The notes under the pieces are model-generated. The model was not told the origin of the DNA. It ran no database searches and saw nothing but the letters and a program-made list of their open reading frames with translations. A DNA stretch of 44,067 nucleotides from Deltaproteobacteria bacterium (GTDB taxonomy: Bacteria; Myxococcota_A; Polyangia; DRWM01; JAAZOP01): contig JACRCX010000111.1 of NCBI GenBank assembly GCA_016218815.1, positions 1 through 44,067 of the forward strand. The letters run 5' to 3'. Shown here piece by piece: positions 31,733-40,168 of this stretch. The position numbers and the translations under genes were made by a program. Numbering within the stretch: the stretch's first letter is position 1; the number at the start of each line of letters is the position of its first letter.

Positions 31733-33679
31733 CTACGCGTTGCGGCGGAAGAACTTCTTGTCGATGACGATGGAGAGCGGTGCGGCGACGTAGACAGAGG
31801 AATAGGTGCCGACGACGATGCCGACGATCATGGCGATCGAGAAGTCCTGGATCGTCCCGCGCGCGAAGAAGGCGACGGCCAGGATGGCGAGCACCGTGGT
31901 CAACGAGGTGAGGATCGTGCGGCTGAGCGTTTCGTTGATCGAGACGTTGATGACCTTGGACAGCTCGCGCTCCTGGGTCTTCTGGATGTTCTCCCGGATC
32001 CGGTCGTAGATGACGATCGTGTCGTTGATCGAATAGCCGACGATGGTCAAGACGGCCGCGACCGTCGTCAGGTTCACCTCCATGCGGGTGAAGGTGAAGA
32101 ACCCCAGAGTGATGATTGCGTCGTGGAACAGGCAGAGGACGGCGCCGGGGGCGAATCGGAGGTCGAAGCGCAACGCGACATAGATCAGGATCAGCAGGAG
32201 CGCGATGAGCACGCTCTTGATCGCGTCGTCACGGAGCTTCTCGCCGACCTTGGGACCGACCCACTCCATCGACAACACGTCGGCCACGCTTCCCTTGCCC
32301 AGCCGCTCCTCGATGCTCTCCACGACGTCCGGTCCGAAGCCGCGCAGGTTCACCTGGTAGCCGTAGACGCCGTCGCGTTCGTCGATCGACACCGGACAGA
32401 CCGAAGACCGGCAGCGCACCAGGAGGTTGATGTCGCGGTAGCGCGTGTCATTCAGGGTCGCGGCCAGCCGCTCGCGGTCCAGCGGGGAGACGCTATCGAT
32501 GGTGAGCGCGATGGGCGCCAGGACGACGTCGATCTTCTTGAGGTCGCTCGCCGCGGCGACACCCGCGGCCTCGATCGCCCCGCTGACGATGTCGCGTACC
32601 GCGCCGATGTCCTGCTCGTTGAGGTTGACCACCGGCGAGAGCTGCACTTCGTAGCGGAACAGTCCTTCCGGCGTCTTCGTCTCCGTGATCGCCGCACTGT
32701 CGGGGATGAGCTGGCCGATCATGTCGGACATCTTCCGGCCCTCGAACTCGATCGGGGCCAGAAGATCCCGCATCTCCTGCGGCTCGAACGTGCGGTTGAC
32801 CAGGATGTCGACCTTCGCGCCCGAGGCGTCGACGATCACCTCGTCGACCCGCACTGCCGCGGGTTCGGCCGCCGCGACCGGCGCGGCCGGAACGACCGGA
32901 GCCGCCGGGACCGCGGGAGCGGCGTCCGCGGCGCTCGCGACCGCCGCTTCCGGAGCCGCAGCGGCATCGGGGGCGGGCACGGACGGCTCCGCATCGACCG
33001 CGGCGACCGGGGCCGCCTCCGCGGGGCCGGCATCGCCGGCCGCGGGTTCGACCACGGCACCGCCGTCAGCGACCGCCGGGGCCGCATCTTCGCCCGCGGG
33101 CGGCGCGACGGCGGGCTCCGCACCCGTCGTTGTCGGCTCCGCACCCGCCGTCGGCTCCGCGCCGGTCGTCGGCTCCGCACCCGTCGCCCCGGCGTCGGGA
33201 GTCTGCTTGGCGGCCGCCGCGACCATGGAAACCAGGCCGCGCAGCGGGGTTGCGTACGAAGGGGGCGCGGACGGAGCCGCAGGCGCGGGCGCCTCGGCCG
33301 GCACGGGCTCCATCACCGGCGTGGGCGCGGGGCCGGCCTTTTCGATGGCGCTGCGGATCGCCGCGGAGAGTGCGTCGCGCGAGGCGTCGGACGGCGCGTT
33401 GACGCGGACGCGGATCAGGTACGTGCCATCCGCGGCCTGCACGACCTCGGGGCTCTCATAGCCCTGCTCGCCGAGCGCGCGCTTGATGTCGGCGCCGGAG
33501 ACGCCTTCCTTCATCTTGACCTGGAGCGAGGCGCCGCCGGAGAAGTCGATCCCCAGGCGCGGACCGGGCCAGACGAAGAGGCCGAGGAGGCTCACGGCCA
33601 CGGCGGTGGCCGAGGCGGTCACGGCCAGGCGCGTCTTGCCCATGAAGTCGATGTTGATACCGGGCTTGATGAACTGCAT
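31733..33679 (-). CDS. secF: Protein translocase subunit SecF with large extracytoplasmic insert
   Basis: SecF, part of the SecDF-YajC complex that uses the proton gradient to finish protein export. The N-terminal helix and P1 start (IDFMGKTRLAV, GIDFSGGASLQVKM) and the C-terminal five-helix core (MEWVGPKVGEKLRDDAIKSV, SINDTIVIYDRIRE, NETLSRTILTSLTTVLA) are typical. The protein is 648 aa, about twice the common length. Residues 116-275 form an Ala/Pro/Glu/Asp-rich insert with GAEPT repeats, and 276-430 add a further non-standard ordered segment with RCRSSVCPV. Transmembrane core residues look complete. It starts at ATG 33679, four bases after the secD stop. The insert sits where P1 faces the periplasm. 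Confidence 0.95.
   Translation of the reverse strand: MQFIKPGINIDFMGKTRLAVTASATAVAVSLLGLFVWPGPRLGIDFSGGASLQVKMKEGVSGADIKRALGEQGYESPEVVQAADGTYLIRVRVNAPSDASRDALSAAIRSAIEKAGPAPTPVMEPVPAEAPAPAAPSAPPSYATPLRGLVSMVAAAAKQTPDAGATGAEPTTGAEPTAGAEPTTTGAEPAVAPPAGEDAAPAVADGGAVVEPAAGDAGPAEAAPVAAVDAEPSVPAPDAAAAPEAAVASAADAAPAVPAAPVVPAAPVAAAEPAAVRVDEVIVDASGAKVDILVNRTFEPQEMRDLLAPIEFEGRKMSDMIGQLIPDSAAITETKTPEGLFRYEVQLSPVVNLNEQDIGAVRDIVSGAIEAAGVAAASDLKKIDVVLAPIALTIDSVSPLDRERLAATLNDTRYRDINLLVRCRSSVCPVSIDERDGVYGYQVNLRGFGPDVVESIEERLGKGSVADVLSMEWVGPKVGEKLRDDAIKSVLIALLLILIYVALRFDLRFAPGAVLCLFHDAIITLGFFTFTRMEVNLTTVAAVLTIVGYSINDTIVIYDRIRENIQKTQERELSKVINVSINETLSRTILTSLTTVLAILAVAFFARGTIQDFSIAMIVGIVVGTYSSVYVAAPLSIVIDKKFFRRNA
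33131..33184. repeat. 18-bp tandem repeat within secF
   Basis: Three adjacent 18-bp units (TGTCGGCTCCGCACCCGC and close variants on the plus strand) encode the repeated GAEPT-type hexapeptide of the SecF insert; a weaker unit precedes them. Coding, in frame (18 = 6 codons). Confidence 0.8.
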
Positions 33680-33683
33680 GGCG

Positions 33684-35498
33684 TCACACGCTCAGCGTCG
33701 CGGGGCGCTTCTTGTGGGTGATGTAGTCGAAGAAGAGCCGCGTCACGAAGATGCCCGTGAACATGCTGCTGACGATGCCGATCATGAGGGTCACCGCAAA
33801 GCCCTGGATCGGCCCGGTGCCGAACTGGAACAGGACGACGCCGGCGAAGAACGTGGTGATCTGGGAGTCGAAGATGGTCCAGAACGCGCGTGCGTAGCCG
33901 GTGTCGACCGCTGCCCGCGGCGACTTGCCGGCCCGCAACTCCTCGCGGATGCGCTCGTTGATGATCACGTTGGCATCCACCGCCATGCCCATCGTGAGGA
34001 CGAAGCCGGTGATTCCGGGCAGCGTGAGCGTGGCGCCGAGCAGCGCGAGGGCGCCGATCATGAAGAGCATGTTCAAGACGAGCGCGATGTCGGCGAAGAC
34101 GCCGGCCATCTTGTAGTAGACCCCCATGAAGGCCACGACGAGGAACAGGCCGACGCCGGCCGCCATCAGGCCCTGGCGGATGGATTCCTTGCCCAGGCTC
34201 GGCCCGATCTTGCTCTCGGCCGCGGGCGGCTGCTTGAGCGGCGCGGGGAGCGCGCCCGCCTTGAGCACCGTCACCAGGTCCTCGGCCTCCACCTTCAGCT
34301 CGCTGGGACCGCCCGCACCCAGGGTGATGCGGCAGGTCCCGCCCTTGATCGGCTCGATGATCGTCGGCGCCGACCGGACGATCCCGTCCAGCACGATCGC
34401 CATCTGGTTGTGGACGTTCTTTTCGGTCGCGGTGCCGAACTGCTCTCCGCCCAGCGAGTCGAAATCCAGGATGACGTAGATCTGGTCGCGGATGGCGTCC
34501 GGATCGTAGCGCACGGCGGCGTTGACCACCCGGTCGCCGGTGACCATGATTTCCGGCTCCAGGAGGTACGTGCGCCAGCGGTTGGGCGCCTGGTTGGGCT
34601 GCCCGGTCTTCGACCCGAGCGCCGGGCCTTCCTGGGTGCCGACGTAGACCCGGCTCCACTGCGACGCCTTGACGGGGTCGCGCTGGACCGCGCCCGACGC
34701 CAGGAACGCCTCGATGAGCTGCTGCAGGATCTCCCGGCCGCTCTGCGACTCCGTGTCCTGCGCCTCCAGGTGCCGGCCGCCCCCGCGCGTGTACAGGCTG
34801 ACCTTGCCCTGGAATCGGGGGTCCTTCATGATGAAGTCCGTCACCGAAGGGTCGACGTAGGATTCGCGCGAGACGATGCGGAACTCGAGCGACGCGGTCT
34901 TGCTGATGATCTCCTTGACCCGGTTGACGTCCTCGATCGAACGCTGCGGGACCTCGACCACGATGTCCATCCCCTGCGAGGCGATGTTCGGCTCCGTCAG
35001 GCCGTGCTGGTCGACGCGCTCGCGGATGACCTTGAGCACTCCGGCCGAGGAGACCTCGCGCTCGTTCTCCAGCACTTCCGACCGCAGGGTGAACAGGCAC
35101 CGCAGCCGCGCCTCGTCGCACCCGTCGAACTTGAGCACCCGCTCGAAGTTCGAGGCCAGCTCGTCACCCTTGGTGAAGGGCTCCTGGAAGTTGAGCGCGA
35201 ACCGCCGGTTGCCCAGCCGCTCGGTGCGGACCTTGTCCTCCGCCACTCCGGCGTCGCGGATGGCCCACTGCCGGGCGGAGATGGCATATCCCTCCGTCCG
35301 CCGCGAGTACGCCTTGCCCACGTCGATCTCGTAGACCAGCCGTACCCCTCCCTGCAGGTCCAGTCCCAGCAGGATGTGGCTCTTCGTGTTCACGAACGTC
35401 GGCTGCCACTCCTCGGGCATCGAGCCCAGGGCGAAGTAGGCCGCCGCCAGCACGAGCGCGATCGTGAACCCAACCTTCCAGTACCAGATCTTTTCCAC
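33684..35498 (-). CDS. secD: Protein translocase subunit SecD
   Basis: SecD of the SecDF-YajC translocation motor, 604 aa. The N-terminal helix (WKVGFTIALVLAAAYFAL) and P1 signature LLGLDLQGGVRLVYEI start the protein. The periplasmic P1 includes VDQHGLTEPNIASQG. The C-terminal membrane part has IGPSLGKESIRQGL, GFVLTMGMAVDANVIINERI and the helix with FFAGVVLFQFGTGPI. GTG at 35498 gives KIWYWKVGF. It overlaps neither neighbour but lies nine bases after yajC and four before secF, so it belongs to one operon. Confidence 0.97.
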   Translation of the reverse strand: MEKIWYWKVGFTIALVLAAAYFALGSMPEEWQPTFVNTKSHILLGLDLQGGVRLVYEIDVGKAYSRRTEGYAISARQWAIRDAGVAEDKVRTERLGNRRFALNFQEPFTKGDELASNFERVLKFDGCDEARLRCLFTLRSEVLENEREVSSAGVLKVIRERVDQHGLTEPNIASQGMDIVVEVPQRSIEDVNRVKEIISKTASLEFRIVSRESYVDPSVTDFIMKDPRFQGKVSLYTRGGGRHLEAQDTESQSGREILQQLIEAFLASGAVQRDPVKASQWSRVYVGTQEGPALGSKTGQPNQAPNRWRTYLLEPEIMVTGDRVVNAAVRYDPDAIRDQIYVILDFDSLGGEQFGTATEKNVHNQMAIVLDGIVRSAPTIIEPIKGGTCRITLGAGGPSELKVEAEDLVTVLKAGALPAPLKQPPAAESKIGPSLGKESIRQGLMAAGVGLFLVVAFMGVYYKMAGVFADIALVLNMLFMIGALALLGATLTLPGITGFVLTMGMAVDANVIINERIREELRAGKSPRAAVDTGYARAFWTIFDSQITTFFAGVVLFQFGTGPIQGFAVTLMIGIVSSMFTGIFVTRLFFDYITHKKRPATLSV

Positions 35499-35507
35499 GG
35501 GCGCCTC

Positions 35508-36218
35508 TCAGCGGTTGTTCAGCGACTCCAGGCTGGAATCGGCCTTGCCCGCCACCTGTGAACGCAGCACCTTGATTCGAACCTTCTCCGAAATCTCGAT
35601 CACGGCGATCCGGTCGTCGATGCCGGTGATCGTCCCGAAAATCCCGCCGTTGGTCACGACGCGGTCGCCCTTCTTGAGCGCCCGCAGCAGGTCCTGGTGT
35701 TCCTTCGCCTTCTTTTGCTGCGGGCGGATGAGCAGGAAGTAGAAGATGCCGAACATCACGGCCAGCATCCCGATCTGGGGAGCGCACCCCATCAGGGAAA
35801 AGGACCCCGACTCCTTCTTCTCCGGCTCCTGTCCGGCAGGGGCCGTGGTCCCGGGCGGAACGGCAGTACCCGGCGGAACGGGCCCCGCCGCAGGAGCCGT
35901 CGTCGTCGCCGGGGCACTCGCACCCACCCCCGCCGGCTCCTCGACCACCGGAGCAGCGGCAGCCGGCGCGCTCGAACCCGTCGCCGCAGCAGGGGGCGCC
36001 ACGACGGCGCCCGTCGCAGGAGCCGCCGCCACGGGCTCCGAACCCGCGGCAGGAGGTGCCGCCGGGGCCGCCGCCACCACCGGCTCCGAGCCCGCCGCAG
36101 GCGCCGTCGCTGTGGTTGCGGCCGCGGCGGCCGGCGGAGCCGACTCGGGAAGCGGCGTCTGGGCCAGCGCCGACCCGGCCAGGGCGAGCAACACCAGGGT
36201 GAACAAACCGTAGCGCAT
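35508..36218 (-). CDS. yajC: YajC-type preprotein translocase subunit with signal peptide and long extension
   Basis: The C-terminal 110 residues are a normal YajC: single membrane helix with IGMLAVMFGIFYFLLIRPQQ, KKAKEHQDLLRALKKGDRVV, TNGGIFGTITGIDD and the EISEKVRIKVLRS strand. Before it lie a cleavable-looking signal peptide (FTLVLLALAGSALA) and about 120 residues of Ala/Pro/Glu/Gly/Thr low complexity (AAGSEPVVAA, AAGSEPVAA). Typical YajC is about 110 aa and has no signal peptide; this one is 236 aa. ATG at 36218 starts MRYGLF; an in-frame extension upstream is possible but unsupported. It heads the secDF operon. The extension should sit in the periplasm, next to the insert of SecF. Confidence 0.92.
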   Translation of the reverse strand: MRYGLFTLVLLALAGSALAQTPLPESAPPAAAAATTATAPAAGSEPVVAAAPAAPPAAGSEPVAAAPATGAVVAPPAAATGSSAPAAAAPVVEEPAGVGASAPATTTAPAAGPVPPGTAVPPGTTAPAGQEPEKKESGSFSLMGCAPQIGMLAVMFGIFYFLLIRPQQKKAKEHQDLLRALKKGDRVVTNGGIFGTITGIDDRIAVIEISEKVRIKVLRSQVAGKADSSLESLNNR

Positions 36219-36321
36219 TCGACAAACTCCCTTCGGGGTGCGTCCGGCTATCCCGACCCGGGCGGCACACACGCCCGGCGCCCCCGGGATCACCGGAGCG
36301 CGACCTTGTAGTCGGATCGAT

Positions 36322-37296
36322 CTACGAAGTCAAGGGGAACAAACGACGTTTTCCGATGCGAATCCGCGACATGAAGGGGGCGAGCAGCGCGTCGAAGACC
36401 GTCTGGATCAGATGGTTGAGCACCACGAAGATCGGCCCCAGGACGTTGGCCGCGAATCCGGACTGCCAGACGAGCACCCCGGCCGCCACCGTCTTCTGGG
36501 AGGACGCCAGGGTCATCGCGATTCGCCCCGCCCCGTCCAGCCGGAGCAGGTACCCGGCCCCCGTGCTGAGCACCAGCATCGTCGCGTGGATTGCGACGAC
36601 CGTCCCCACCACCGTCAACGCCACGAAGGGCTCGCGCAGCAGGACCTCCCGCGCCGTGGAGAACCCCATCAACACGAAGAGCACGACCATCGACTCCGCG
36701 GCAAGCGACAATGCCCAGGAGCGACGCTCGATCCACCGGCGCAGCGGGACCCGGAGGAGCTGGCCCGCAATCACCGGCAACAGCACCGAGCGGACCAGGT
36801 CCCACGCCAGCCCCCACGCATCGACGGGCACGGCATGGCCGACGTACAGCTCGAGGATCCACGGCGTGGCCACGACCGAGAGGATCTGGCTGGCGGCGGT
36901 GCAGACGACGGCCAGGCCGGCGTTGCCGCCCGCCAGATGCGTGAGGACCGTGGCCGTCGCCAGCGTGCTGGGCTGGGCGGCAAGGATGATCAGCGCGGTG
37001 CGCGGATCGGGCCCGGCCGGCCCGAGGAGCGCCTGCCACCCGAGCGCGACGAGGGGGAAGGCGCCGTAGATCAGCGCGAGGCTCCCCAGGAGGGCCAGCG
37101 GGTGCCGGACGGCGTCCAGGAGCTGCGAACCCGGCACGCGCAGCGAGATGAGCAGCATGATGACGGGCACCAGGACCGTGGGCGCCCGGTGCGCCGAGAG
37201 CCAGTCGCCGGCGGCGGGAACCCAGAGTCCGAAGCCCGCGGCGGTGAGGATGGCGGTGGGGAGCCAGAGGCGCGCGACGAGCGAACGCGAAGGCAT
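36322..37296 (-). CDS. SBF-like (bile-acid:sodium symporter family) transporter
   Basis: A 324-aa integral membrane protein with about ten hydrophobic helices. It resembles the SBF-like group related to bile-acid:Na+ symporters: PTVLVPVIMLLISL, LIILAAQPSTLATATVLTHL (helix-breaking Pro/Ser/Thr motif), TAASQILSVVATPW and TLASSQKTVAAGVLVWQS. ATG at 37296 begins MPSRSLVARLW. The substrate could be an organic anion; the family includes poorly characterised members. It lies upstream of no partner, and the A-rich and near-palindrome repeats stand in its 5' region. Terminator not evident. Confidence 0.85.
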   Translation of the reverse strand: MPSRSLVARLWLPTAILTAAGFGLWVPAAGDWLSAHRAPTVLVPVIMLLISLRVPGSQLLDAVRHPLALLGSLALIYGAFPLVALGWQALLGPAGPDPRTALIILAAQPSTLATATVLTHLAGGNAGLAVVCTAASQILSVVATPWILELYVGHAVPVDAWGLAWDLVRSVLLPVIAGQLLRVPLRRWIERRSWALSLAAESMVVLFVLMGFSTAREVLLREPFVALTVVGTVVAIHATMLVLSTGAGYLLRLDGAGRIAMTLASSQKTVAAGVLVWQSGFAANVLGPIFVVLNHLIQTVFDALLAPFMSRIRIGKRRLFPLTS

Positions 37297-37308
37297 CGGT
37301 AGGGGAGA

Positions 37309-37350
37309 GGAAATGAAAAAGGCGAAACATGCAACGAAAAATGGAAAACG
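37309..37350. repeat. A-rich phrase (AAATGGAAAACG type)
   Basis: A 42-base A-rich island, built of AAATGAAAAAGG / ACGAAAAATGGAAAACG-type units, in a region otherwise very GC-rich. It directly precedes the near-palindrome at 37358. Confidence 0.5.
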
Positions 37351-37357
37351 GAGGGGC

Positions 37358-37377
37358 CCCTTCGACTTCGCTCAGGG
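37358..37377. repeat. Near-palindrome CCCTTCGACTTCGCTCAGGG
   Basis: Ends are inverted (CCCT…AGGG), with TTCGAC/GCTCAG inside. The composition and shape resemble short REP-like repeats that I recall from many environmental genomes, but I cannot check copies here. It is in the gap between two minus-strand genes. Confidence 0.5.
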
Positions 37378-37450
37378 CGGGCTCGGCGACAATGGCGGAC
37401 GGGCAACGGGAGGCGGAGGACGTGGAGGCGACCGCCGGCGATGGGGAGGG

Positions 37451-39310
37451 CTAGAGCGTTCCCAGGGACGGGCTGAGGAGGAGTCGGAACTCGCCGCCTT
37501 CGACGGTTTCCGTCTCGCCGACCTCGAGGATCGTGCCGAACTGGGAGTCGCGGACCAGCGCTTCGACGGTGACGCCGGCCGTGGGCGCCGCGCCGATGCT
37601 CACGGTCCCGGAGAGGACGACGGGGGCCTCGAGCGAGATGTCGAGCGGTCCATTGGGCACGTGGACGTTGGAGACGATGCGCCACGGGAACTGCGACTCG
37701 TCGGGCGGGCGTACGGCGACGAAGTGCGTCCCGTTCTCGACGTAGAGATCGAACGTCCCGTCGGACTCCGTGTAGCCCGTCACCGAGCGGTTGAGGTTGG
37801 TCGGGTCCGCGCCGAGGGCGGCGCCCCCTGCTTCCGCGAGGGTCACCTCGATGGGCAGCGAGGCGGCCGGGCCGCGAACGAGGTCCATGACCGAGCCGTG
37901 GAGCGTGGCGCTCGGGCCGAGCTGGAAGACCTGGCCGCGCTGCACGGGATCGCCGGTCGGGTCGGTGGCCGCGACGCGGAAGAAGTCCAGGTGCAGCCCC
38001 GCCAGGGGCAGCCGTTCGGGCGGCGCCACGGTGACGACATAGTCGCCCTCGATCAGGGCAATCCCGGTTGTTCCGTCGGTCGAGCCGCTGGCAGGGATGA
38101 CGTTGCCGGAGCCGTCGGTCGTCGCCGTCCGCTCGAAGGTCGCGGTCACGCCGGGCGTGCCGGTGGGAATGCTGCGGGCGAAGCGCAAGGTGGCGCCCGC
38201 CACCGGCCCGGCCGATCCTCCGGCCTCCGTCCCTTCGACACGGCCCTCCAACCGCACGGGGAGACCGATCGCCGGGAGGGCGATCGGCGGCAGATCGGCC
38301 GCCGGATTGTCGGCGACGTCCTCGAACACGAGGGCGCCGTCGTCGTTCGCGTCCAGTGCGTCGAAGTTGACGCCTTCCCACGCCACGGTGGGCAGGTTGG
38401 GCTGATCCGCGGTCGGCAGGATCTCGAGTCGGAACCTCCCGACCGACGGAGGAAGATACAGCTCGAACGTGCCGGCGGGGTGCTCGGGCGGATCGCCGCC
38501 CGCCAGCGTCGTGAAGGGCGCGGTCGTCGAGATGGTCGAGATCCTCCGGCCGGTCTCGGGGTCGACGGCCCGGACCGCAACGTTCGGGACCGGATCGTGG
38601 CCCCGGACGATCAGGCCCTGGACCCGGCGCAGATCCTCGGCGATCGGCAGGACGAGCGGAATGCGCCCCGACGGCTCACCCGGCCCGCTCTCCCGGATCT
38701 GCTGCAGTTCGGGCTCGGTCAACGGCCGGAACAGCGGCGGGTAGGCGGCTCCGTCCGAACCGGTCGGCTCGACGTAGATCGAGTACGGCGCCCGTTCGGC
38801 GTCCCAGGCCACGAGGTTGGCCGAGTATGTCCAATCGGTGCCGGCAGCGGGAGAGCTGCTGGCCGAGACCTTGCTGGTTTCGGACGGCTCTCCAGGGATG
38901 ACCGAAGGCCGCAGGAAGGTGATGTCGGCCGGGATGGTCGGACCGGACTCGCCGACCTGGACCGTTCCCCGGATCTCGACCGGAGCCGGGCAGTCGATGA
39001 CCACCGTCTCGTCCGAGTCGAGACGCTGCGACTGGAATTCGCGGAGGGTGACCCCGGTTGAAGACGGGTAGGTGAGTCGCAAGAAGACGCCGGCGTCCGG
39101 GCGATCTCGAGCGACGCAGACGTGCAGCGCCTGGTCGCAGATGGCGTTGCGCCCGCAGGCCGAGTCATCGCTGCACTGGTTTACGGCTGCGGCGTCGTCT
39201 CCGAAGCCGATCAGGCCGCAGCCCGCGGCAACTGCAAGCGCCGCGATCGCCAGAAGCGGGGCTTGGTTGCGCGAGCGGGGCGGCGACAGGGCGATCCTCA
39301 CATCGCTCAC
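37451..39310 (-). CDS. Lipoprotein with carboxypeptidase-regulatory-like repeats
   Basis: A 619-aa secreted protein. The hydrophobic LLAIAALAVAAGCG contains a lipobox. An early Cys-rich motif (CSDDSACGRNAICDQALHVC) resembles small EGF/dickkopf-like modules. Beta-sandwich repeats follow, with the carboxypeptidase-regulatory type motifs VPNVAVRAVDPETG, EGTEAGGSAGPVAGATLRF, GVTVEALVRDSQFG and GDYVVTVAPPERLPLAG. The start GTG at 39310 overlaps the upstream stop (GTGA), so the two lipoproteins are coupled. Likely a surface scaffold or glycan-binding protein. No catalytic site is seen. Confidence 0.82.
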   Translation of the reverse strand: MSDVRIALSPPRSRNQAPLLAIAALAVAAGCGLIGFGDDAAAVNQCSDDSACGRNAICDQALHVCVARDRPDAGVFLRLTYPSSTGVTLREFQSQRLDSDETVVIDCPAPVEIRGTVQVGESGPTIPADITFLRPSVIPGEPSETSKVSASSSPAAGTDWTYSANLVAWDAERAPYSIYVEPTGSDGAAYPPLFRPLTEPELQQIRESGPGEPSGRIPLVLPIAEDLRRVQGLIVRGHDPVPNVAVRAVDPETGRRISTISTTAPFTTLAGGDPPEHPAGTFELYLPPSVGRFRLEILPTADQPNLPTVAWEGVNFDALDANDDGALVFEDVADNPAADLPPIALPAIGLPVRLEGRVEGTEAGGSAGPVAGATLRFARSIPTGTPGVTATFERTATTDGSGNVIPASGSTDGTTGIALIEGDYVVTVAPPERLPLAGLHLDFFRVAATDPTGDPVQRGQVFQLGPSATLHGSVMDLVRGPAASLPIEVTLAEAGGAALGADPTNLNRSVTGYTESDGTFDLYVENGTHFVAVRPPDESQFPWRIVSNVHVPNGPLDISLEAPVVLSGTVSIGAAPTAGVTVEALVRDSQFGTILEVGETETVEGGEFRLLLSPSLGTL

Positions 39311-40014
39311 CTGACCCCGCACGTTCCGACCGCAGGGCCATCGACAGTCGTGCCGTCGTCGATCCACACGGTCCATTGCACCAAGGCCACGGTCGTCAGC
39401 GGCTGGTGATCGGCATCTTCCGGCGGCAGATACAACGGCGAGCCCACCCGGAAGCCTCGGTCCGACACCGCGACGATCACGCGGCTGCACGGAAGCCCCA
39501 GGCCGTCCACCGCGACATCCCTGAAAGTCACTTCGCGGTCGCGAGTCCCGTCCGCCGCCGGTGGAATCTGCAGTTCGTCCCGGTACCCGGGGTCGGTCGC
39601 AGAGGGATTGACGATCAGCCGGGCCAACAGCACGTCGTCCAGGTTGAGGTCTCGAACCGCAAGGCTGAACGTCAGGCGATCCCCCGCTTCCGCCTTGGTG
39701 ATCAAGAGCGGGTCGGGCGTGACGACGGTGGGAATCACGATCGGCGGGATGTTCTCGCTGGGTTCGTACGGGACGGGGTCGGTGACCAGGCATCCAGCTC
39801 CCGCGGCGCCCCCGAGGGCCGCGAGCGCAAGGATGTGCAAGGGACAGGCCAGGGGACGTGGCGGAGGCAACAGCCCGGAATCATTGATCGGCGATCGGGA
39901 CCGGCCCGGAATCCGCGCGGGGCGCCCCGACAGTCTTGTCAGGGCCAAGGGCGCGACGGAACGCTCCGCGCCAGCCGCCCTCCCCCGCTTCCGGTCCGCT
40001 CCCTGCCTCGTCAT
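39307..40014 (-). CDS. Small lipoprotein upstream of the repeat lipoprotein
   Basis: The lipobox LGGAAGAGCL lies after the hydrophobic HILALAALGGAAGAG. The mature part of about 150 residues is beta-rich (TPDPLLITKAEAGDRLTFSL, SRVIVAVSDRGFRVGSPLYL) with no named domain. The frame is open to ATG at 40014, but the first 55 residues are Arg/Pro-rich and would include a short tandem motif (GATCGG at 39880-39904). A TTG near 39843 directly before HILALAAL would give a normal short signal peptide, so the true start is uncertain. It is coupled to the downstream lipoprotein by GTGA. Confidence 0.7.
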   Translation of the reverse strand: MTRQGADRKRGRAAGAERSVAPLALTRLSGRPARIPGRSRSPINDSGLLPPPRPLACPLHILALAALGGAAGAGCLVTDPVPYEPSENIPPIVIPTVVTPDPLLITKAEAGDRLTFSLAVRDLNLDDVLLARLIVNPSATDPGYRDELQIPPAADGTRDREVTFRDVAVDGLGLPCSRVIVAVSDRGFRVGSPLYLPPEDADHQPLTTVALVQWTVWIDDGTTVDGPAVGTCGVR

Positions 40015-40127
40015 CCGCCACGCCTCAGCCCCGGAAGCCTAGCACAGCGCACGCCCCCACGCCCCTCGCCGGAAACCACCGCCCGCCCCGACCCGCGCTT
40101 CGCGACCGGAAACCCCGCCCGAAGTCC

Positions 40128-40168
40128 CGCACCTCCGGACCAAGAACCAATAGCCAATGACCAACGAC
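40128..40168 (-). repeat. TTGGTTGT-type phrase repeat, copy 3
   Basis: On the minus strand it runs directly from the sigma-54 activator stop: GTCGTTGGTCATTGGCTATT, then GGTTCTTGGTCCGGAGGTGCG. The ending TTCTTGGTCCGGAGGTGC is identical to that of copy 1 at 8534. Same orientation relative to the preceding gene as copy 1. Confidence 0.85.
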
